Part shown: in pieces, positions 9,433 to 17,972 of the stretch
Numbering within the stretch: the first letter of the stretch is position 1
How the letters are laid out: each line of letters starts with the position of its first letter
Assembly (NCBI RefSeq): GCF_021568315.1
Contig: NZ_JAKGSI010000005.1
Span: 62,001 to 126,000, forward strand
Length of the DNA stretch: 64,000 bases
Origin: Corynebacterium uropygiale
GTDB taxonomy: Bacteria > Actinomycetota > Actinomycetes > Mycobacteriales > Mycobacteriaceae
Reading direction: 5' to 3'
Program-made: the position numbers and the translations under genes
Notes under the pieces: model-generated
The model's database searches: none
Told to the model about the DNA's origin: nothing
Seen by the model: the letters and a program-made list of their open reading frames with translations, nothing else

Positions 9433-10050
9433 ATGCCTACCCCCGTGCGTTTCTGGTTCGACGTCACCTGCCCCTTCGCGTGGCTGACCTCGCGATGGAT
9501 CAAGGAGGTGGAGAAGGTCCGGGACATCAGCATCGAGTGGGTGCCCATGTCCCTCTCCGTCCTCAACGAGGGCCGCGAAAGCCTCCCCGAGGACTACAAG
9601 GCCAAGATGACGCTGGCCTGGGCGCCGGCGCGGGTGTGCGCGGCTGTTGCCAGCAAGGAACCCGAGAAGCTCGACGCCCTGTACACCGCCTTCGGCACCG
9701 CCATCCACCGGGACGGGCAGCGGGACTTTGACGCCGTGATCGGCCAGGTTCTGGACTCCGCGGGGCTGGATGCCTCCTATGCCGAGTTCGCGACGGGCGG
9801 CCCCATCGACGACACCCTCCGCGCCTACCACCGAAGCGCCATGGACGCGGTGGGGGATGAGGTGGGCACCCCCGTCATCGAGGTGGACGGCACGGCCTTC
9901 TTCGGTCCGGTCATCACGCGGGTCCCCACCGGGGAGGACGCCGGGCGGCTCTTCGATGCCGCGGCGGAGCTCGCGAGCTTCCCCTATTTCTTTGAACTCA
10001 AGCGCTCCCGCACCGAGCAGCCGCAGGTGCGCCCGGAAGCGCAGAGTTAG
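9433..10050 (+). CDS. DsbA-fold mycothiol-linked oxidoreductase (Rv2466c-like) with CPFA motif
   Basis: Cytoplasmic thioredoxin-fold protein of 205 residues; no signal peptide is seen. The N-terminal FWFDVTCPFAWLTSRW aligns with the mycothiol-dependent nitroreductase/peroxidase family typified by M. tuberculosis Rv2466c, whose motif has two cysteines (CPWC). Here it is CPFA (residues 13-16), so only Cys13 remains and a one-cysteine, mycothiol-mixed-disulfide mechanism or a transferase role is more likely. The cis-proline loop VGTPVIEVDG is present near residue 150. The ATG at 9433 has AAAGGAG 5 bases upstream. It is probably a single gene between the importer operon and rpiB. Confidence 0.8.
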   Translation: MPTPVRFWFDVTCPFAWLTSRWIKEVEKVRDISIEWVPMSLSVLNEGRESLPEDYKAKMTLAWAPARVCAAVASKEPEKLDALYTAFGTAIHRDGQRDFDAVIGQVLDSAGLDASYAEFATGGPIDDTLRAYHRSAMDAVGDEVGTPVIEVDGTAFFGPVITRVPTGEDAGRLFDAAAELASFPYFFELKRSRTEQPQVRPEAQS

Positions 10051-10096
10051 GGGAGCGCCCGGGCTCGACGCGGCGGCGAGCCAGCGTGACAGCGGC

Positions 10097-10102
10097 TACA
10101 CT
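10097..10102 (+). promoter_or_regulatory. -10 hexamer (TACACT) for a leaderless rpiB transcript
   Basis: TACACT ends 7 bases before the rpiB ATG, and there is no ribosome-binding site in front of it. This is the arrangement of leaderless corynebacterial promoters and fixes the start at 10110. Confidence 0.5.
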
Positions 10103-10109
10103 TCTAGCC

Positions 10110-10589
10110 ATGCGCATTTATCTTGGAGCTGATCACGCTGGATTCGAGACGAAGAACCTCATCAAGGAGCACCTGGCTGGCCAGGGGCACGAGGTCATTG
10201 ATTGCGGGGCCCACCAGTACGATGCCCTCGACGATTACCCGGCCTACTGCATCGAGGCGGCAAGCCGCACGGTGAATGACCCGGGCTCGCTGGGGATTGT
10301 GCTCGGCGGTTCGGGGAACGGGGAGCAGATCGCGGCGAACAAGGTGAAGGGGGCGCGCTGCGCCCTCGCCTGGTCGGAGGAGACCGCGCGCCTGGCCCGC
10401 GAGCACAATAACGCCCAGCTCATCGGCATCGGCGGGCGCATGCACTCCCCGGAGGAGGCGCTGAAGATCGTTGACGCCTTCCTGGACCAGGCGTGTAGCG
10501 AGGAGGAGCGCCACCAGCGCCGCATCGACATCCTCTCGGAGTACGAGCGCACCGGGATTGCCCCCGAGGTCCCGGGCGCCGAGGGCTAG
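10110..10589 (+). CDS. rpiB: Ribose-5-phosphate isomerase B
   Basis: Interconverts ribose 5-phosphate and ribulose 5-phosphate in the pentose phosphate pathway. The 159-residue protein opens with the family's IYLGADHAGFETKN and has the active-site loop LGGSGNGEQIAANK at about residues 69-82. A glutamate stands where E. coli RpiB has its catalytic cysteine (GSGNGE), which is the known actinobacterial variant that uses Glu as base. HNNAQLIGIGGR follows near residue 103. The length is normal. The start is supported by the -10 box placed 7 bases upstream. The gene is convergent with the next one, only 2 bases away. Confidence 0.93.
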   Translation: MRIYLGADHAGFETKNLIKEHLAGQGHEVIDCGAHQYDALDDYPAYCIEAASRTVNDPGSLGIVLGGSGNGEQIAANKVKGARCALAWSEETARLAREHNNAQLIGIGGRMHSPEEALKIVDAFLDQACSEEERHQRRIDILSEYERTGIAPEVPGAEG

Positions 10590-10591
10590 GA

Positions 10592-11410
10592 CTACAGGTC
10601 GAAGTCGAAGTCCCCGAAGTCTCCGTCGAAGAGACCCCCATCGAAGAATCCGCCGCCGTCGTCGAAGCCGCCCATGTCCCCCATGTCGCCGGCATCGGCG
10701 GCGGCGTCTGCGTCCCCCATGCCGTCCATTCCGCCGGTGGCGGCCAGGCCATCCTCATAACCGGCGCTATAGCCCGTGCCGGGCATGCCGGAGAAGAGAG
10801 AGGAAAAGAGCATCATGGACCCGGCGGTCCACAAGCCCGTGCTCAGCGCGCTGGCCCACCAGGGCTGTGAGTACCAGCCGGCGGGGACGGGGCGGCCGGC
10901 CACGGTGCCGCCGGGGTAGTAGTTCGGGGTCTCCGCCGAGGGCTCCGGGGAGGCGGTGATGGATTGGCCCTCGTGGGTGATGGTGCGGGTCTCGGTGACG
11001 CGGCCGGCCTTCTTCTGGCCCTCGAGCGGCGGGAGCTCGGGGCCGGCGGGCATCTCCATGATTTCCCGGGCGGCATTCATGTAATAGAGCCCCTCGAGCG
11101 CCGACTCGCGGGCCAACTCCGCCTGGCGGACGGACTGGGCGCTGGCCAGCTGGGACTGCGCGGCCGTGAGGCGCTCGGAGGCGTCGGCGATGGCCTGGGT
11201 GGAGGCGGCATCCGTGCCGGACATCGTGAGGACCTGGGAGCCCAGCCGCTCGGTCCAGCGGCGGGCGTCGGCCATCGCGTCATCGAGGGATTGCTCCTCG
11301 CGCTGGGTTGATGCCTTCGTTGTCCTTCTTAAGGCGAGCACCAGGCCAATGACGACGAGTGCGACCAACAGCAGGGCTATCAACGACTTTTCCTCCTCCG
11401 AGAGCGCCAC
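10592..11410 (-). CDS. Membrane-anchored coiled-coil protein of unknown function
   Basis: 272 residues. One membrane helix at about 8-27 (IALLLVALVVIGLVLAL) is followed by a basic patch and a helical, Ala/Gln/Ser-rich region (about 30-115) likely to form a coiled coil. A Pro/Glu-rich middle follows, then a hydrophobic stretch near 190-205 and a low-complexity tail made of Gly, Asp and Phe that ends in DGDFGDFDFDL. The N-terminal half resembles proteins annotated as DUF1542-containing in corynebacteria, but I cannot confirm that. The tail is strongly acidic and repetitive. No function is proposed. It converges on rpiB with no room for a terminator between them. Confidence 0.65.
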   Translation of the reverse strand: MALSEEEKSLIALLLVALVVIGLVLALRRTTKASTQREEQSLDDAMADARRWTERLGSQVLTMSGTDAASTQAIADASERLTAAQSQLASAQSVRQAELARESALEGLYYMNAAREIMEMPAGPELPPLEGQKKAGRVTETRTITHEGQSITASPEPSAETPNYYPGGTVAGRPVPAGWYSQPWWASALSTGLWTAGSMMLFSSLFSGMPGTGYSAGYEDGLAATGGMDGMGDADAAADAGDMGDMGGFDDGGGFFDGGLFDGDFGDFDFDL

Positions 11411-11578
11411 GCGGGGCGCCTGGCTACAGTGTCCATTCGGTCCAACGCTCGGGGAGGAGCGAAAGTTCCCGTGTCCGAGGTGGTGTGCCGGGCGAGGTGG
11501 CAGGTAGCCGGGGAATTTCGTACTTGGCCGAAGGATCAGTTAGACTGCTACTCACGCATTGCTTCGGTGATGCCTGCT

Positions 11579-11653
11579 GGGAACGTCGTATAGTGGCTAA
11601 TACCTCAGCCTTCCAAGCTGAAGACGCGGGTTCGATTCCCGTCGTTCCCTCCA
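11579..11653 (+). tRNA. tRNA-Gly (anticodon TCC)
   Basis: A full cloverleaf can be drawn: acceptor GGGAACG (11579-11585) pairs with CGTTCCC (11643-11649), the anticodon loop CTTCCAA gives TCC, and the T arm is GCGGG-TTCGATT-CCCGT. Discriminator T at 11650 is followed by an encoded CCA (11651-11653). It lies just ahead of tRNA-Pro and tig. Confidence 0.96.
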
Positions 11654-11655
11654 CA

Positions 11656-11688
11656 GCCCCGGGAGGCCCCTCGATGGCCTCCCGGGGC
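11656..11688 (+). terminator. Strong GC hairpin after tRNA-Gly
   Basis: A perfect 13-base stem, GCCCCGGGAGGCC (11656-11668) with GGCCTCCCGGGGC (11676-11688) and a 7-base loop, starts 3 bases after the tRNA CCA. No T run follows, so it may act as a processing or pausing hairpin instead of a classical terminator. Confidence 0.5.
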
Positions 11689-11848
11689 ATTCGCGTGGAT
11701 GGGCCCCGAGCAGCGGTGGGGACAGCCCGGGGGCGGGGGAGAAAGTGCCAGGTGAGCGTCGTTCTCTTCGGAAAGACCTGCACTTTTCCTGAAAACACGA
11801 CCCCGATGTAGCGTTCTCGCAGGGCGCGCGGATATGCTGTCCCAGGAA

Positions 11849-11922
11849 CGGGGCGTGGCGCAGCTTGGCAGCGCACCTGCTTTGGGAGCAGGGGGTCGCA
11901 GGTTCAAATCCTGTCGCCCCGA
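11849..11922 (+). tRNA. tRNA-Pro (anticodon TGG)
   Basis: Acceptor CGGGGCG (11849-11855) pairs with CGCCCCG (11915-11921); the anticodon loop TTTGGGA gives TGG; the T arm holds GGTTCAAATCC. The discriminator is A at 11922. CCA is not encoded (the bases are CGA), unlike the tRNA-Gly just upstream, so the tail must be added by the CCA enzyme. Confidence 0.96.
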
Positions 11923-11999
11923 CGAACGAGCGACACCACAGGGTGAGCTCGTCTTACACGTTAAGACTAAAGAGTAATGAGTACCGAGGAGTGTGACTC

Positions 12000-13361
12000 G
12001 TGAAGAGTTCCGTCGAGAAGCTGAGCGAGACCCGTGTCAAGCTCACCGTTGAGGTCCCCTTCGAGGATCTTGGCACCGAGATTGAACAGGCCTATGCCGC
12101 CATCGCTCAGCAGGTGACCATCCCGGGTTTCCGGCGGGGCAAGGCGCCTCGGAAGCTCATTGACGCCCGCTTCGGCCGGGGCCCCATCCTCGAGCAGGTC
12201 GTCAATGACATGCTGCCCTCCCGCTACGAGCAGGCGTGCGTCGAAAACGACCTCAAGGTTGTTGGCCAGCCCGCCGTGGACATCACGAAGATCGAGGACG
12301 GCGAGCTCGTCGAGTTCGTCGCCGAGGTGGACGTGCGCCCCGAGTTCGAGGTGCCGGACTTCTCCGACATCTCCGTGGAAGTCCCCGCCCTCAAGGTGGA
12401 GGACGAGGACGTCGACGCTGAGCTCGACAAGCTGCGCGAGCGCTTCGGCGAGCTGAAGGACACCCGCCGCAAGCTGAAGACCAACGACTACGCCATCATC
12501 GACCTCAAGGCCACCATCGATGGCAAGGAGATCGACGAGGCGACCACCGAGGGCCTCTCCTACCAGGTGGGTTCCGGCGACCTCATCGACGGCCTCGACA
12601 CCGCGCTGCGCGGCATGAAGACCGGCGAGGACAACGAGTTCACCGCGAAGATGCAGCAGGGCGAGCACAAGGATGAGGAGGCCACCGTCTCCGTCCACGT
12701 CCAGCAGACCAAGGAGCGCAAGCTCCCCGAGCTCGACGACGACTTCGCCCAGATGGCCTCCGAGTTCGACACCGCCGAGGAGCTGCGCGAGTCCACCCGC
12801 AAGCAGGTCACCGAGCAGAAGAAGGCCCAGCAGGCCGCCGCCATCCGCGACGAGGTCCTCAAGGCCGCCCTCGAGAAGACCGAGTTCGCCCTCCCCGAGA
12901 CCGTCGTCGAGGAGCAGGCCAACGCCCAGATCCAGCAGCTCAAGGGGCAGTTCGGTGGCGACGAGGAGCTCTTCGAGAAGATCCTCGACGCCCAGGGCAC
13001 CAACCGTGAGGAGTTTGAGAAGAAGTCCCACGAGCAGGCCGAGGAAGCCGTCCGCACCCAGTTCTTCCTCGACGCCGTCGCCGAGAAGGAGGACGTGGAG
13101 GTCTCCCAGCAGGAGCTCACCGACCACATCCTCTTCACCGCCCAGAGCTACGGCATGGACCCCAACCAGTTCGTCCAGCAGCTGCAGAGCTCCGGCCAGA
13201 TCGCCAACCTCTTCTCCGACGTCCGTCGGGGCAAGGCTCTGGCCGCCGCGATCTGCCGCGTCACCGTGAAGGACGACGAGGGCAACGCCGTCGACCCCAC
13301 CGAGTACTTCGGTGAGGACGAGGAGGACTCCGCGGAGAACACCGAGAAGTCCGAGGACTAA
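12000..13361 (+). CDS. tig: Trigger factor
   Basis: Ribosome-bound chaperone with prolyl isomerase activity, 453 residues. The N-terminal ribosome-binding loop [12 protein letters not shown] is at about residues 43-54, where the family signature lies. The FKBP-type domain sits near 150-245 ([20 protein letters not shown]) and the helical C-terminal domain runs to about 430. The last 25 residues are very acidic ([15 protein letters not shown]), common in corynebacteria. The GTG start at 12000 has GAGGAG 9 bases upstream. Placement directly before clpP1P2 is conserved in actinobacteria and ties co-translational folding to the Clp protease. A clean terminator follows. Confidence 0.97.
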   Translation: MKSSVEKLSETRVKLTVEVPFEDLGTEIEQAYAAIAQQVTIPGFRRGKAPRKLIDARFGRGPILEQVVNDMLPSRYEQACVENDLKVVGQPAVDITKIEDGELVEFVAEVDVRPEFEVPDFSDISVEVPALKVEDEDVDAELDKLRERFGELKDTRRKLKTNDYAIIDLKATIDGKEIDEATTEGLSYQVGSGDLIDGLDTALRGMKTGEDNEFTAKMQQGEHKDEEATVSVHVQQTKERKLPELDDDFAQMASEFDTAEELRESTRKQVTEQKKAQQAAAIRDEVLKAALEKTEFALPETVVEEQANAQIQQLKGQFGGDEELFEKILDAQGTNREEFEKKSHEQAEEAVRTQFFLDAVAEKEDVEVSQQELTDHILFTAQSYGMDPNQFVQQLQSSGQIANLFSDVRRGKALAAAICRVTVKDDEGNAVDPTEYFGEDEEDSAENTEKSED

Positions 13362-13390
13362 TCATCACCCGGCGGCCCGGCGCCGCCACC

Positions 13391-13437
13391 GCGCTGCCGT
13401 GCAGGGAGGACACCCTCCCGGCGGCAGCGCCCTTTTC
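13391..13437 (+). terminator. Rho-independent terminator of tig
   Basis: GCGCTGCCG (13391-13399) pairs with CGGCAGCGC (13422-13430), with an inner GGGAG/CTCCC pair, and CCTTTTCTT follows at once. It separates tig from the clpP operon. Confidence 0.85.
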
Positions 13438-13512
13438 TTATCCGCCTTATCCGCAGGGCACGCCGGGTGGCAGGGCGCGGTGGCAGGCTGCGGGCCGGAG
13501 GCGGCTCTCGGC

Positions 13513-13530
13513 TCTACGCTGAGAGCGAAC
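13513..13530 (+). promoter_or_regulatory. ClgR-type operator upstream of clpP1P2
   Basis: The core is CGCTGAGAGCG (13517-13527), flanked by TCTA and AAC. It fits every position of the ClgR consensus that I recall for C. glutamicum (CGCYNANRGCG with A/T flanks). ClgR activates clpP1P2 and clpC in corynebacteria. The site lies 108 bases before the clpP1 start. Confidence 0.7.
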
Positions 13531-13637
13531 ACGCCCCCGCCAGGCCACCCCGGTGAGTACCCTAGGATTCAGCCAGGGGCCCTCGTGCGCCCCGCACACT
13601 GTGGACACGTTGAACGTCTTCAAGGAATGGAATTGTC

Positions 13638-14243
13638 ATGACCGATCTGATCCGGATGCAAGGCTCTGGCCAGGGGGCCAACCTTGGTGAATCTGTGTAC
13701 GAGCGGCTGCTCAAGGAGCGCATTATTTTCCTGGGCAGCCAGGTGGACGACGAGATCGCGAATAAGCTGTGCGCCCAGATTCTTCTCCTCGCCGCCGAGG
13801 ACCCGCACAAGGACATCTCGCTCTACATCAACTCCCCGGGCGGATCGGTGACCGCGGGGATGGCCATTTACGACACCATGAAGTACGCCCCCTGCGACGT
13901 GGCCACGTACGCCATGGGACTCGCCGCCTCGATGGGGCAGTTCCTGCTCAGCGCGGGCACCAAGGGGAAGCGCTTCGCGCTCCCGCACGCCCGGATTATG
14001 ATGCACCAGCCTTCTGCGGGCGTCGGCGGCACGGCGGCGGACATCGCCATCCAGGCGGAGCAGTTCGCGGCGACGAAGAAGGAGATGGCGCAGCTCATCG
14101 CGGAGCACACCGGCCAGACCTTCGAGCAGGTCACCAAGGACTCGGACCGCGACCGCTGGTTTACCGCGCAGCAGGCGCAGGAGTACGGCATTGTCGACCA
14201 CGTCATCACCACCGCGCAGGGTGGCACGGTGACCGCTAACTAA
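13638..14243 (+). CDS. clpP1: ATP-dependent Clp protease proteolytic subunit 1
   Basis: Serine peptidase of 201 residues that forms one of the two heptameric rings of the actinobacterial ClpP1P2 barrel and works with ClpX or ClpC. The catalytic triad is visible: Ser98 in GLAASMGQ, His123 in MMHQPSAG and Asp172 in SDRDRWF. The oligomer-sensor region and the GGS oxyanion strand (SPGGSVTAG, about 66-74) are normal. The ATG at 13638 has AAGGAATGG upstream. clpP2 follows after 18 bases, so the two are one operon, preceded by a ClgR-type site. Confidence 0.97.
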   Translation: MTDLIRMQGSGQGANLGESVYERLLKERIIFLGSQVDDEIANKLCAQILLLAAEDPHKDISLYINSPGGSVTAGMAIYDTMKYAPCDVATYAMGLAASMGQFLLSAGTKGKRFALPHARIMMHQPSAGVGGTAADIAIQAEQFAATKKEMAQLIAEHTGQTFEQVTKDSDRDRWFTAQQAQEYGIVDHVITTAQGGTVTAN

Positions 14244-14261
14244 GGGCAAGGGGAAAACACT

Positions 14262-14888
14262 ATGACTCACGGATTCCAGATGCCGCAGGCGCGGTACGTC
14301 CTGCCGTCCTTCATCGAGCAGTCCTCCTATGGCACCAAGGAAACCAATCCTTATGCCAAGCTCTTCGAGGAGCGCATCATCTTCCTGGGCACCCAGGTCG
14401 ACGACACCTCCGCCAACGACATCATGGCGCAGCTGCTCGTCCTCGAGGGGCTCGATCCGGACCGCGACATCACCATGTACATCAACTCCCCGGGCGGCTC
14501 CTTCACCGCGCTCATGGCGATCTACGACACCATGCAGTACGTCCGTCCCGACGTCCAGACCGTCTGCCTGGGCCAGGCGGCCTCCGCCGCCGCGGTGCTT
14601 CTCGCGGCCGGGACCAAGGGCAAGCGCGCCTGCCTCCCGAACTCCCGCGTCCTCATCCACCAGCCGGCCACCCAGGGCACCCAGGGGCAGGTCTCTGACC
14701 TGGAGATCCAGGCCGCCGAGATCGAGCGGATGCGCAAGCAGATGGAGACCACGCTCGCGCGCCACACCGGGCGCACCCCGGAGCAGATCCGCATCGACAC
14801 GGATCGCGACAAGATCCTTACCGCCGAGGAGGCCGTGGAATACGGCATCATCGACCAGGTCTTCGAGTACCGCAAGCTGAACGGCTAG
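14262..14888 (+). CDS. clpP2: ATP-dependent Clp protease proteolytic subunit 2
   Basis: Second peptidase subunit, 208 residues, with Ser108 in GQAASAAAV, His133 in LIHQPATQG and the Asp region in [10 protein letters not shown] near 180. The N-terminus is longer than in clpP1 and includes a [17 protein letters not shown] stretch, typical of actinobacterial ClpP2, the ring that docks the ATPase. AAGGGGAAAACACT precedes the ATG. In most bacteria clpX is next; here it lies 35 kb downstream behind catabolic genes. Confidence 0.97.
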   Translation: MTHGFQMPQARYVLPSFIEQSSYGTKETNPYAKLFEERIIFLGTQVDDTSANDIMAQLLVLEGLDPDRDITMYINSPGGSFTALMAIYDTMQYVRPDVQTVCLGQAASAAAVLLAAGTKGKRACLPNSRVLIHQPATQGTQGQVSDLEIQAAEIERMRKQMETTLARHTGRTPEQIRIDTDRDKILTAEEAVEYGIIDQVFEYRKLNG

Positions 14889-14910
14889 GAGCAGGAGCTC
14901 GACGACGGAA

Positions 14911-14938
14911 GGAGGCCCCCGGTGGGGGCCTCCTTTTT
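14911..14938. terminator. Bidirectional terminator between clpP2 and phdA
   Basis: GGAGGCCCCC (14911-14920) and GGGGGCCTCC (14924-14933) form a 10-base stem with a 3-base loop followed by TTTTT. It lies between the 3' ends of two convergent genes and overlaps the last codons of phdA on the other strand. Confidence 0.9.
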
Positions 14939-16508
14939 AGCTTGCGATCTGACTCTGATCGCCAAAATTCTTCTTGAGATCAGTCTTTTTCACCTTTCCT
15001 GAGGCAGTGCGAGGAAGATCTGCGACAAAGAATACGAATTTAGGGATCTTGTACTTCGCGAGCTTCCCCGCAAGGAAGTTGACCACGTCGTATTCGGTGA
15101 GGTGGAATCCCGGCCGCAATTGAATGACTGCGCACGGTACCTCGCCCCACCGGGCATCCGGAACTCCGAACACCGCGGACGACGCCACCCCCTCAAGATG
15201 AGCAATTTCTTTCTCCACCTGGGCAGGGTAAATGTTTTCTCCGCCAGAGATGATCATGTCCTTGATGCGATCGGATACGTGGAGGAATCCATCGGCATCG
15301 AGATAGCCCACATCTCCGGTGTGGAGCCAGACTGCGCCGTCAGTGTAATTGAACGACGCCCTATTGGCCTCATCCCTGTTCCAATAGTGCTCAATGACGT
15401 TGGGGCCAGAAACCAGGATTTCGCCTTCTTGCCCCAGGGGGAGCTCGTTGCCCTGGGCATCAACGACTTTGATAGCCGTGTGGAAATGCGGGAGCCCGCT
15501 GGATCCTTGCTTGGACCGGGAATAGGTGCCGGGAAGGCTCGTGACTCCCGGGCTCGTTTCGGTCATTCCGTAACCCATGGTGAATCGCAGGCCCCGACTC
15601 TCATACGCGTCGAGGACGCGATCCGGAACGGCGGAACCCCCGCAGGTGAGTTGCTTGAGAGTGCTGATATCTGTGGACTCCCAGTTCTCATGCTCACAGA
15701 GCATCTGGTAGGTGGTGAGAACACCGGACATGCTTGTCACTCCATACTGCTCGATGAGACGGAGGGCTCGTTCAGGTCGGAATTTTTGCTCGAGGATGAC
15801 AGTTCCTCCCTTAAGCAGAACGGGCAGGACTCCCATCCCCAGGGCCGCGACATGAAACATCGGCGAGATCATGAGGGCGACCGATTCTGAGGTGTAGTCA
15901 TAATCCGTAATGACATTAAAGCTGTTCCACACCATGTTCTCGTGCGTGAGGACAGCCCCCTTGGGATTACCCGTGGTGCCGCTCGTGAACAGGATGAGCG
16001 CGGGATCGCTGAGCTCAACCCGTTCCTGGGGGTGTTCCCGTGGCGCGGCAGTAATGAGCTCCTCCCATTGGTGAGTAGCCGTTCCGTCGAGAGCGAGCGG
16101 CGTCGTGGGCTTGTCCCCAACGATCACGAGGTGATCAACCGTTAATCCCTCCAACGCAGAAAGCACAGTGGGAAGAAGGTCCTCCGCACAGATGAAGACG
16201 CGAGGGGTGGTGTCCTCGATCTGAAAAGCGATCTCTGGAGGTGCGAGCCGCGTATTGAGTGGGACGAATATCCCGCCGATTTGGGTAGCTCCGAACATCG
16301 CTTCAAGGAACTCGTGTGAATTTTCTCCGATATACGCCACGCGCTCGCCTTTCGTGATTCCCAGGGTGGAAAGCGCATGAGAGGCTTGATCGACGCGCGT
16401 CGCAAGTTCGCTGTACGTCAGCGATGCTCCGCGGTCGATGAGAGCTGGGTGGTCAGCTGACTTCACTCGACGACGGTGAATCCAGGTTCCGATGCTGTGG
16501 TTGAACAT
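14937..16508 (-). CDS. phdA: Phenylpropanoid acyl-CoA ligase (PhdA-like)
   Basis: AMP-forming acyl-CoA synthetase of 523 residues. It has the P-loop LFTSGTTGNPKGAV (about 172-185), the YGMTETSP adenine-binding motif (about 317), HTGDVGYLDADG near 400 and the C-terminal lysine region PRTASGKVKK. By its place next to a MarR gene, an MHS transporter and the phdBCDE set, it matches PhdA of C. glutamicum, which activates p-coumarate, ferulate, caffeate, cinnamate and 3-(4-hydroxyphenyl)propionate. It is read leftwards with phdT 33 bases upstream. Local GC is clearly lower than in the neighbouring clp genes. Confidence 0.8.
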   Translation of the reverse strand: MFNHSIGTWIHRRRVKSADHPALIDRGASLTYSELATRVDQASHALSTLGITKGERVAYIGENSHEFLEAMFGATQIGGIFVPLNTRLAPPEIAFQIEDTTPRVFICAEDLLPTVLSALEGLTVDHLVIVGDKPTTPLALDGTATHQWEELITAAPREHPQERVELSDPALILFTSGTTGNPKGAVLTHENMVWNSFNVITDYDYTSESVALMISPMFHVAALGMGVLPVLLKGGTVILEQKFRPERALRLIEQYGVTSMSGVLTTYQMLCEHENWESTDISTLKQLTCGGSAVPDRVLDAYESRGLRFTMGYGMTETSPGVTSLPGTYSRSKQGSSGLPHFHTAIKVVDAQGNELPLGQEGEILVSGPNVIEHYWNRDEANRASFNYTDGAVWLHTGDVGYLDADGFLHVSDRIKDMIISGGENIYPAQVEKEIAHLEGVASSAVFGVPDARWGEVPCAVIQLRPGFHLTEYDVVNFLAGKLAKYKIPKFVFFVADLPRTASGKVKKTDLKKNFGDQSQIAS

Positions 16509-16541
16509 GATGCACGTCCTTGGGTGATGGTGGTGGTGCGA

Positions 16542-17855
16542 TTATGCGGTGAGGTCTGCGTGTCGGGTTTCGCGGGTGAGCATGATGGCAAAGCCGGATA
16601 GCACCGTCATGATCCCGAGGAAAAGAATGACAGGGAGAAGAGATGATCCAGCCCCGGGGTAGAGATAAGCGAGGATGCTGGGGGTGAAACCCGCGCCGAT
16701 GAGCGTGGCAAATTGATAGCCGAGAGAAGCGCCGGTGTAGCGGGACCCAGTACCGAATTGTTCAGAAACAAATGCTGCGAGCGGGCCGAAAATGAGGGCG
16801 TGAATACCGAGTGCCACGGTGAAACCGATAAGGATGAGGACGCTATTCGCAGTTCCCAGGAGCCAGAAGTGCGGATAGAGGTAGAAGAGGAAGAGCAGGA
16901 GCCCGCACAGCATGACTGGCTTTCGTCCCCATCGGTCGGAGAGTGCAGCAAAACCCACGACAAAGAAGACTGAAATCACGGAGGCGAGGGAGAACATAGA
17001 TAGGACGGTGGACCGAGTAGCGCCGTGGTCGGTCGCGTAGCGCACGCTGAACGTCGAAAGAAGAACCTGGAGAGCGAAACCAGACGATCCGCCGAGCATC
17101 GTGAGGACGACGCTGCGAGGGTGCCGGAGCACTTCCGCGATGGGGAATGGGGGCGAACGGCGCTCATCCTCGTCGAGCTTGTCCATCGCCGCTTGGAAGA
17201 TGGGCGACTCAGAGATCGTCGATCGAATGAAGAGACCCAGGGCAAGAAGCAGGAAAGAGAGGATGAAGGGAATCCTCCAGCCCCAGGACAAGAACGACTC
17301 CGGCGACATGGCTGCTGCGGCGATACTCAAGACGAAGGTGCCCAGCGCCGCGCCGGATGGGGCGCCAGCGTTCACGAAGGACGCGGCGAAACCCCTGCTC
17401 TTGTGATCCGAATGCTCCAGCGCCATGAGGGCTGCGCCTCCCCATTCTCCGCCCACGGCGATTCCCTGGCACACGCGTAAGAGGACAAGAATGACCGCAG
17501 CCAAGGAGCCGATGCTGGCGGTGGAGGGAACGAACCCGATGAGGGTCGAGGAGATCCCCATGAGGAACATGGAGGCAAGGAGGACTCGCTTCCGGCCGAG
17601 CGTATCGCCGAAGTGTCCAAAGATTACTCCTCCGAGTGGACGCGCGATGTAGCCCGCGGCAAAGGTGCCAAAGGAGGCGATAGTCGCAGCGAAAGGCTCG
17701 AGGTTGGAGAAGAATACCTCGGGGAACACGATGGCCGAGGCGGAGGCGTAGAGCAGGAAGTCGTAGTACTCGATGGTGGACCCGAGGTAGCTGGAGAACA
17801 CCACACGACGGCGTTCTGCGCTGAGTTGAGGCCGGGTCGAAGTGTGTGTTGACAC
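16542..17855 (-). CDS. phdT: MFS importer of the MHS family (PhdT-like)
   Basis: Twelve-helix proton symporter of 437 residues. SSYLGSTIEYYDFLLYASAS near the N-terminus is the mark of the metabolite:H+ symporter family, and the loop 2-3 motif GHFGDTLGRKRVL follows. It corresponds in position to PhdT of C. glutamicum and should import phenylpropanoids for PhdA. A TTG at 17861 would extend it by two codons, but GGAGG abuts that codon and is 6 bases from the GTG at 17855, so I start there. It shares a divergent control region with phdR/phdB. Confidence 0.8.
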   Translation of the reverse strand: MSTHTSTRPQLSAERRRVVFSSYLGSTIEYYDFLLYASASAIVFPEVFFSNLEPFAATIASFGTFAAGYIARPLGGVIFGHFGDTLGRKRVLLASMFLMGISSTLIGFVPSTASIGSLAAVILVLLRVCQGIAVGGEWGGAALMALEHSDHKSRGFAASFVNAGAPSGAALGTFVLSIAAAAMSPESFLSWGWRIPFILSFLLLALGLFIRSTISESPIFQAAMDKLDEDERRSPPFPIAEVLRHPRSVVLTMLGGSSGFALQVLLSTFSVRYATDHGATRSTVLSMFSLASVISVFFVVGFAALSDRWGRKPVMLCGLLLFLFYLYPHFWLLGTANSVLILIGFTVALGIHALIFGPLAAFVSEQFGTGSRYTGASLGYQFATLIGAGFTPSILAYLYPGAGSSLLPVILFLGIMTVLSGFAIMLTRETRHADLTA

Positions 17856-17876
17856 GGTCAACCTCCTTCACTGTGT

Positions 17877-17919
17877 TGTAGGACACATTGAAGTCTATTT
17901 AGGTGAGAGTGTCAACTAT
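17877..17919 (-). promoter_or_regulatory. phdT-phdA control region with shared modules
   Basis: Read on the minus strand, ATAGTTGAC (17919-17911) is followed 32 bases on, start to start, by TGTGTCCTACA (17887-17877). The same two modules, in the same order and orientation relative to the gene, precede phdB, with a 37-base start-to-start distance. TTGACA inside the first module can serve as a -35 element. I take these as the PhdR binding and promoter region. Confidence 0.6.
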
Positions 17920-17972
17920 TTTTCTTTTGTCGCCCTGAATGCCCTGCATGGGGGCGCGCGGGGCGGTGGCGG

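Noticed and set aside
11690..11848. Possible small gene between the two tRNA genes
   Set aside because: Short frames exist on both strands, but none has a start signal or a conserved look.
11967..13127. Leu/Gly/Glu-rich frame of 386 codons opposite tig
   Set aside because: It looks repetitive only because it is the complement of acidic, lysine-rich trigger factor codons.
13438..13637. Small open frame between tig and clpP1 (within 13312-13641)
   Set aside because: It has no family features and covers the tig terminator and the ClgR-type operator, so it is regulatory sequence.
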